DNA from: Nitrosomonas sp.
Lineage (GTDB): Bacteria > Pseudomonadota > Gammaproteobacteria > Burkholderiales > Nitrosomonadaceae
DNA length: 11,238 nt
Reading direction: 5' to 3'
NCBI GenBank assembly: GCA_003514765.1
Contig: DOOY01000211.1
Span: 1-11,238, forward strand
Shown here one piece after another: positions 8,604 through 11,238 of the stretch. Each line of letters begins with the position of its first letter. Within the stretch, counting starts at the first letter, position 1. The position numbers and the translations under genes were made by a program. The notes under the pieces are model-generated. The model was not told where the DNA came from. It did no database searches and saw only the letters and a list, made by a program, of their open reading frames with translations.

Positions 8604-9074
8604 ATGCGTTATTTAATACTCACCCTTTCATTAGTTTTTTTCAGCATGTCAACGCATGCCCAAGTTTATAAATGGATTGATTCAAATGGAAAAACCCAAT
8701 ATTCCGATCAACCGCAACTGACAAATGCTGCGCAAGACAAACAGGAATTAAAAATTCAATCGGCACCCACGCCCGTACCCACAGCGAATGCTGATGACAC
8801 AGAGGGTTCCGGAACATCCAAAACACTGGCTGATGAAAAGCTGGAATACGAAGAACGCCGCCGGGAAAGACTCAAAAAGGAAGCACAACTCAAGGAAAAA
8901 AAAGCGGAAAATAAACAAAAATGTATTGACTCCCAAAGCAGATTAAGAGTATTTTTGGAAACACCACGTCTGCGAATGCCTGATGGCCAAGGCGGTCTTG
9001 TTTATGCTGACGACAATCTACGGCAACAAAAAATTAATGAGGCAAACGAGGCAATCAAAACTTTTTGCCAGTAA
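8604..9074 (+). CDS. DUF4124 domain exported protein
   Basis: The 156-residue product has a signal peptide cut after STHA (residue 19). The mature protein begins with the DUF4124 signature QVYKWIDSNGKTQYSDQP (20-37), a short beta-hairpin domain (Pfam PF13511) common in beta- and gammaproteobacterial envelope proteins of unknown role. A Pro/Thr-rich spacer (54-75) leads to a highly charged helix (77-106, Glu/Lys/Arg-rich, coiled-coil-like). C107 and C155 bracket the C-terminal segment and may pair. GGAG (8595-8598) lies five bases before the ATG. The frame can be extended to a TTG at 8586, but that would place the ribosome-binding site inside the gene. It is divergent from guaB and is followed by the next gene after 27 bases. 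Confidence 0.88.
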   Translation: MRYLILTLSLVFFSMSTHAQVYKWIDSNGKTQYSDQPQLTNAAQDKQELKIQSAPTPVPTANADDTEGSGTSKTLADEKLEYEERRRERLKKEAQLKEKKAENKQKCIDSQSRLRVFLETPRLRMPDGQGGLVYADDNLRQQKINEANEAIKTFCQ

Positions 9075-9101
9075 TTTATTTCGGCAATATACCGCGCATA
9101 A

Positions 9102-9752
9102 ATGCAACGTACTTTATTAAAAATAATTCCAGTCTTATTTTCTGTGTTGTTATTTTCAAGCGCTGTATCGGGAGATACAGCGCAGCAAACGCGCGGCAAC
9201 AATCCGCACTTGCTGCAGGCCATTCATACACTGGAACAGAAAGCCGCAAGAGAAACACAGAACATCCAGACACTGAATGAGCGGATTAAACGACTGGAAT
9301 TAAAAGTCGCCGCACTTAATTCAATACTTCTTGGACGGCAATCACCGAAACAGGACAGCACCCAATCCCAAGCACCGGGCAAACCCCAAAGCACGCCAGC
9401 CAAACCGGTTCATGCCACTGACAGCCCGGCGACAAACATATCCCCGGGCGGAAACGAACTTGCCAGTGAGTCATTCAGCATCACGAATTTTCAAGATGGC
9501 ATTACCAATCATTTGGTGCCTGTTTTAGGCGGATTAATGGCTATTCTTGTACTGTTAATCGTGCTGCGTTTCTCTCAGAGAAAACGCCACATGCAGTCCA
9601 CATCGAATGACGAGACGATCCGCGCCACAACGGCACCTGACCTTCACAATCCGGTCCAGACCAACGAAAAAAACGCATTGGTCGCGCAGAAGCTGGCGGC
9701 ATTAAGAACCGCGGTCAAAAAGGGGAAACAGCGCCGGCATCAAAAAGAATAG
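9102..9752 (+). CDS. Coiled-coil, single-pass membrane protein of unknown function
   Basis: The 216-residue protein shows a layered topology. A signal-like hydrophobic segment spans residues 5-23. A heptad-rich helix (about 38-77, TLEQKAARETQNIQTLNERI and onward) comes next. A Pro/Ser/Thr/Gln-rich linker covers 81-128. A strong transmembrane helix (138-156, LVPVLGGLMAILVLLIVL) is followed by a charged cytoplasmic tail ending in KKGKQRRHQKE. The order resembles FimV-type envelope proteins in outline, but no LysM or TPR domain is present, so I do not assign that name. No strong ribosome-binding site precedes the ATG. It lies 27 bases after the DUF4124 gene and is probably co-transcribed with it. 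Confidence 0.72.
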   Translation: MQRTLLKIIPVLFSVLLFSSAVSGDTAQQTRGNNPHLLQAIHTLEQKAARETQNIQTLNERIKRLELKVAALNSILLGRQSPKQDSTQSQAPGKPQSTPAKPVHATDSPATNISPGGNELASESFSITNFQDGITNHLVPVLGGLMAILVLLIVLRFSQRKRHMQSTSNDETIRATTAPDLHNPVQTNEKNALVAQKLAALRTAVKKGKQRRHQKE

Positions 9753-9796
9753 CGCCGATTGACGGCAACGAATAGCGGCTACTGATAGACAACAGA

Positions 9797-9837
9797 AAAC
9801 ACCCTCACAACCCTGAAGCAGGTTAAACAGAGTGTTT
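9797..9837. terminator. Possible bidirectional terminator hairpin
   Basis: AAACACCCT (9797-9805) and AGAGTGTTT (9829-9837) pair in eight of nine positions. An inner hairpin forms from AACC (9809-9812) and GGTT (9821-9824). It lies between two convergent genes, 32 bases from the minus-strand stop and 45 from the plus-strand stop. There is no strong U-tract on either strand, so the call is tentative. Confidence 0.35.
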
Positions 9838-9868
9838 CCCATCTGCGGCAATCGTTAGAAAAAACTGT

Positions 9869-11002
9869 TTATTTAAGCGAGAGACTCTGCATCGCTTTTT
9901 CATGATTCCATTTCCCGTGAAACAAATGGCCCTTTTTGGCCGGCACACGATCACTGGTCCAGGTCAGATAATTCCCATCGGGGGTGAACACAGGCAGACC
10001 ATCAAACCCCTCCTTATCGGTAACGCGCACCGGTTCCTGTTTGCCATCGACATCAACAATATACAATTCAAAATTGCGGTGTCCGTGAATATTGGTCGAA
10101 AAAATAATATATTCATTGGAAGGATGATAGAAAGGCGCCCATGACAGTGCTTTCAATTGCGTAATCTGCTTCTGATCGGAGCCGTCGATATTCATGGTAA
10201 ACACTTCAGCTTCCCGTCCGCTTGGCGAAAAACGCCGCCATACGATACGCTTGCCATCCGGGCTGAAAAACGGGCCGCCATCGTACGAATTCGTATGCGT
10301 TAACCGTTTTACATTCGATCCATCGGCATTCATGATATATATATCAATCATCGACGACGGATCTTTTTTAAACAATGCGGCTTCTTCTTCGGATAATTCA
10401 CCCGTATATGCCCTGCGGTTCGATGCAAACGCAATATATTTGCCATCCGGCGACCAGGATGCCTCCGCATCATAGCCCAGCACATTGGTCAGATTCCTGA
10501 TTTTGTTGCCTTCCAGGTCGGTTTCATAAATATCGTAATGTTCATCGTAGTCCCAGGCATAAGATTTGCGCTCGCCGGATTTTCTGCGTTCCAGTTCCGC
10601 CGCCATCTTGGATTTCGCCTCGGGATCGTCATGCGTGGATGAGAACAGTACTTTTTCTTCCGAAGGATGAATCCACGAACAGGTTGTTTTGCCGACACCG
10701 GGCGACACCTGCTGTATCTTGCCGTTACTCAGGTTTTTAAGATAAATCTGATAAAAAGGATTCTCATCAGCCACCTCCGCCTGATAAATCATCCACTTTT
10801 GATCGGCACGGTAATATGCCTCGCCGACACGTTTCTCCCTGCTGGTATCCGAAAGCAGGGAATCTTCAGTGATAAAGTCAGTGGCACCGGCACTAGCACT
10901 GACTGTCCAGGTAAAAAGTATTGCCGGTAACAACATCGACGCCAATAGAAGCCGTCCTGAAATTGAAGCGGGTGTCTTAATATTTTGAGTTGTATAAGTC
11001 AT
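9869..11002 (-). CDS. Periplasmic TolB-like PD40 beta-propeller protein
   Basis: From ATG 11002 the product has 377 residues. A signal peptide (hydrophobic core LLLASMLLPAILFTWTV, cleavage near ASA-GA) points to the periplasm. The body is a string of PD40/WD40-like blades with the hallmark PDG turn: SWSPDGKYIAFASNR, FFSPDGKRIVWRRFSP and PVFTPDGNYLTWTSDR. Several blades have the NxDGS(N/D) turn. The fold is that of the TolB propeller, but the N-terminal TolB domain and tol-pal neighbours are absent, so it is a TolB-like paralogue of unknown partner. The frame stays open to an ATG at 11092, but those 30 codons are AT-rich, lack a ribosome-binding site and would bury the signal peptide, so I favour 11002. 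No good ribosome-binding site is visible for 11002 either. Confidence 0.82.
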   Translation of the reverse strand: MTYTTQNIKTPASISGRLLLASMLLPAILFTWTVSASAGATDFITEDSLLSDTSREKRVGEAYYRADQKWMIYQAEVADENPFYQIYLKNLSNGKIQQVSPGVGKTTCSWIHPSEEKVLFSSTHDDPEAKSKMAAELERRKSGERKSYAWDYDEHYDIYETDLEGNKIRNLTNVLGYDAEASWSPDGKYIAFASNRRAYTGELSEEEAALFKKDPSSMIDIYIMNADGSNVKRLTHTNSYDGGPFFSPDGKRIVWRRFSPSGREAEVFTMNIDGSDQKQITQLKALSWAPFYHPSNEYIIFSTNIHGHRNFELYIVDVDGKQEPVRVTDKEGFDGLPVFTPDGNYLTWTSDRVPAKKGHLFHGKWNHEKAMQSLSLK

Positions 11003-11101
11003 TGGATTTTCAAATTGTGTTAAAGAAATCAAATAAGACCAAACATTAACATATCGTTCACAAAAATTTATAAACAATTGCATGGAAAACATTGCAACTG
11101 T

Positions 11102-11238
11102 TTACTGAACACAACCTTCGCAATCATTATCCATTCCGGACAAGGTGCAACATCTCAGCCATACAGGTGAGTCGATGCCAGGCACGGACTGAACAGGCTG
11201 TTGAATACATTTGTCTTTGAATTTGACATCAACCAGAT
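11102..11238 (-). CDS. 3' end of a Cys-rich reading frame, cut by the window edge
   Basis: One minus-strand frame stays open from the right edge for 44 codons to a TAA at 11102-11104; the other two frames are interrupted. The peptide contains KFKDKC, GIDSPVWLRCC and a terminal CEGCVQ, with five cysteines clustered in the last 20 or so residues. This looks like a metal- or disulfide-rich C-terminus, but I recognise no family. The stop lies 99 bases before the start chosen for the TolB-like gene, so the two could be in one operon. The call rests on a short frame only. Confidence 0.4.
   Translation of the reverse strand, partial: LVDVKFKDKCIQQPVQSVPGIDSPVWLRCCTLSGMDNDCEGCVQ

Noticed and set aside
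9754..9766. Short GCCG/CGGC hairpin after the coiled-coil protein gene
   Set aside because: The stem is only four base pairs and has no U-tract.
11003..11092. A 30-residue N-terminal extension of the TolB-like protein
   Set aside because: The segment is very AT-rich and lacks a ribosome-binding site. It places a non-signal sequence ahead of a good signal peptide, so it looks like leader DNA.
11074..11100. Imperfect inverted repeat around TTGCA/TGCAA upstream of the TolB-like gene
   Set aside because: The arms have two mismatches and no clear relation to a promoter, so it is too weak to report as an operator.

Overview
The window looks like a chromosomal segment of a Gram-negative betaproteobacterium, most plausibly a Nitrosomonas-like ammonia oxidiser. 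This is inferred from the moderate G+C content, the guaB-guaA pair divergent from a DUF4124 protein, the many Sec signal peptides, and an RTX/DUF4214-type exoprotein. No marker gene fixes the genus. I see no tRNA, rRNA, CRISPR array, insertion sequence or phage integration module.

Layout, left part (1-2590). The first 229 bases hold no supportable gene, only a minus-strand intrinsic terminator. A minus-strand gene for a small exported His-rich protein (230-574) is followed by a divergent plus-strand gene for a membrane-anchored protein of unknown function (725-1330), preceded by a perfect operator-like inverted repeat. Next come a 66-residue YjfB-type putative motility protein (1456-1656), with a strong terminator and a FliA-like -10 box, and a 1-Cys (Prx6-type) peroxiredoxin (1840-2499).

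Middle (2590-5344). A minus-strand lactate/malate dehydrogenase family enzyme (2590-3519) keeps the catalytic residues and the Gln of lactate dehydrogenases. It carries Ser-Arg where NAD-specific enzymes have Asp, which suggests NADP use. Divergent from it are two overlapping plus-strand genes. One encodes a small exported protein with a DxNxDGxxE motif and a Cys pair. The other encodes a 391-residue protein with a lysozyme-like N-terminal part, two RTX nonapeptides and a DUF4214-like C-terminus, probably a type I secretion substrate.

Right part (5371-11238). guaB (6946-8409) and guaA (5371-6933) form a tight minus-strand operon for IMP to XMP to GMP, with a consensus -10 box upstream. Divergent from it are a DUF4124 exported protein and a coiled-coil, single-pass membrane protein of unknown function, 27 bases apart and probably co-transcribed. 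A minus-strand periplasmic PD40/TolB-like beta-propeller protein (9869-11002) comes next. The last 137 bases hold the open 3' end of a Cys-rich minus-strand reading frame that runs off the window.

Most genes are housekeeping or ordinary accessory genes. The items most worth following are the overlapping exported-protein/RTX pair, the cofactor signature of the dehydrogenase, and the flagellar-type promoter in front of the YjfB-like gene.
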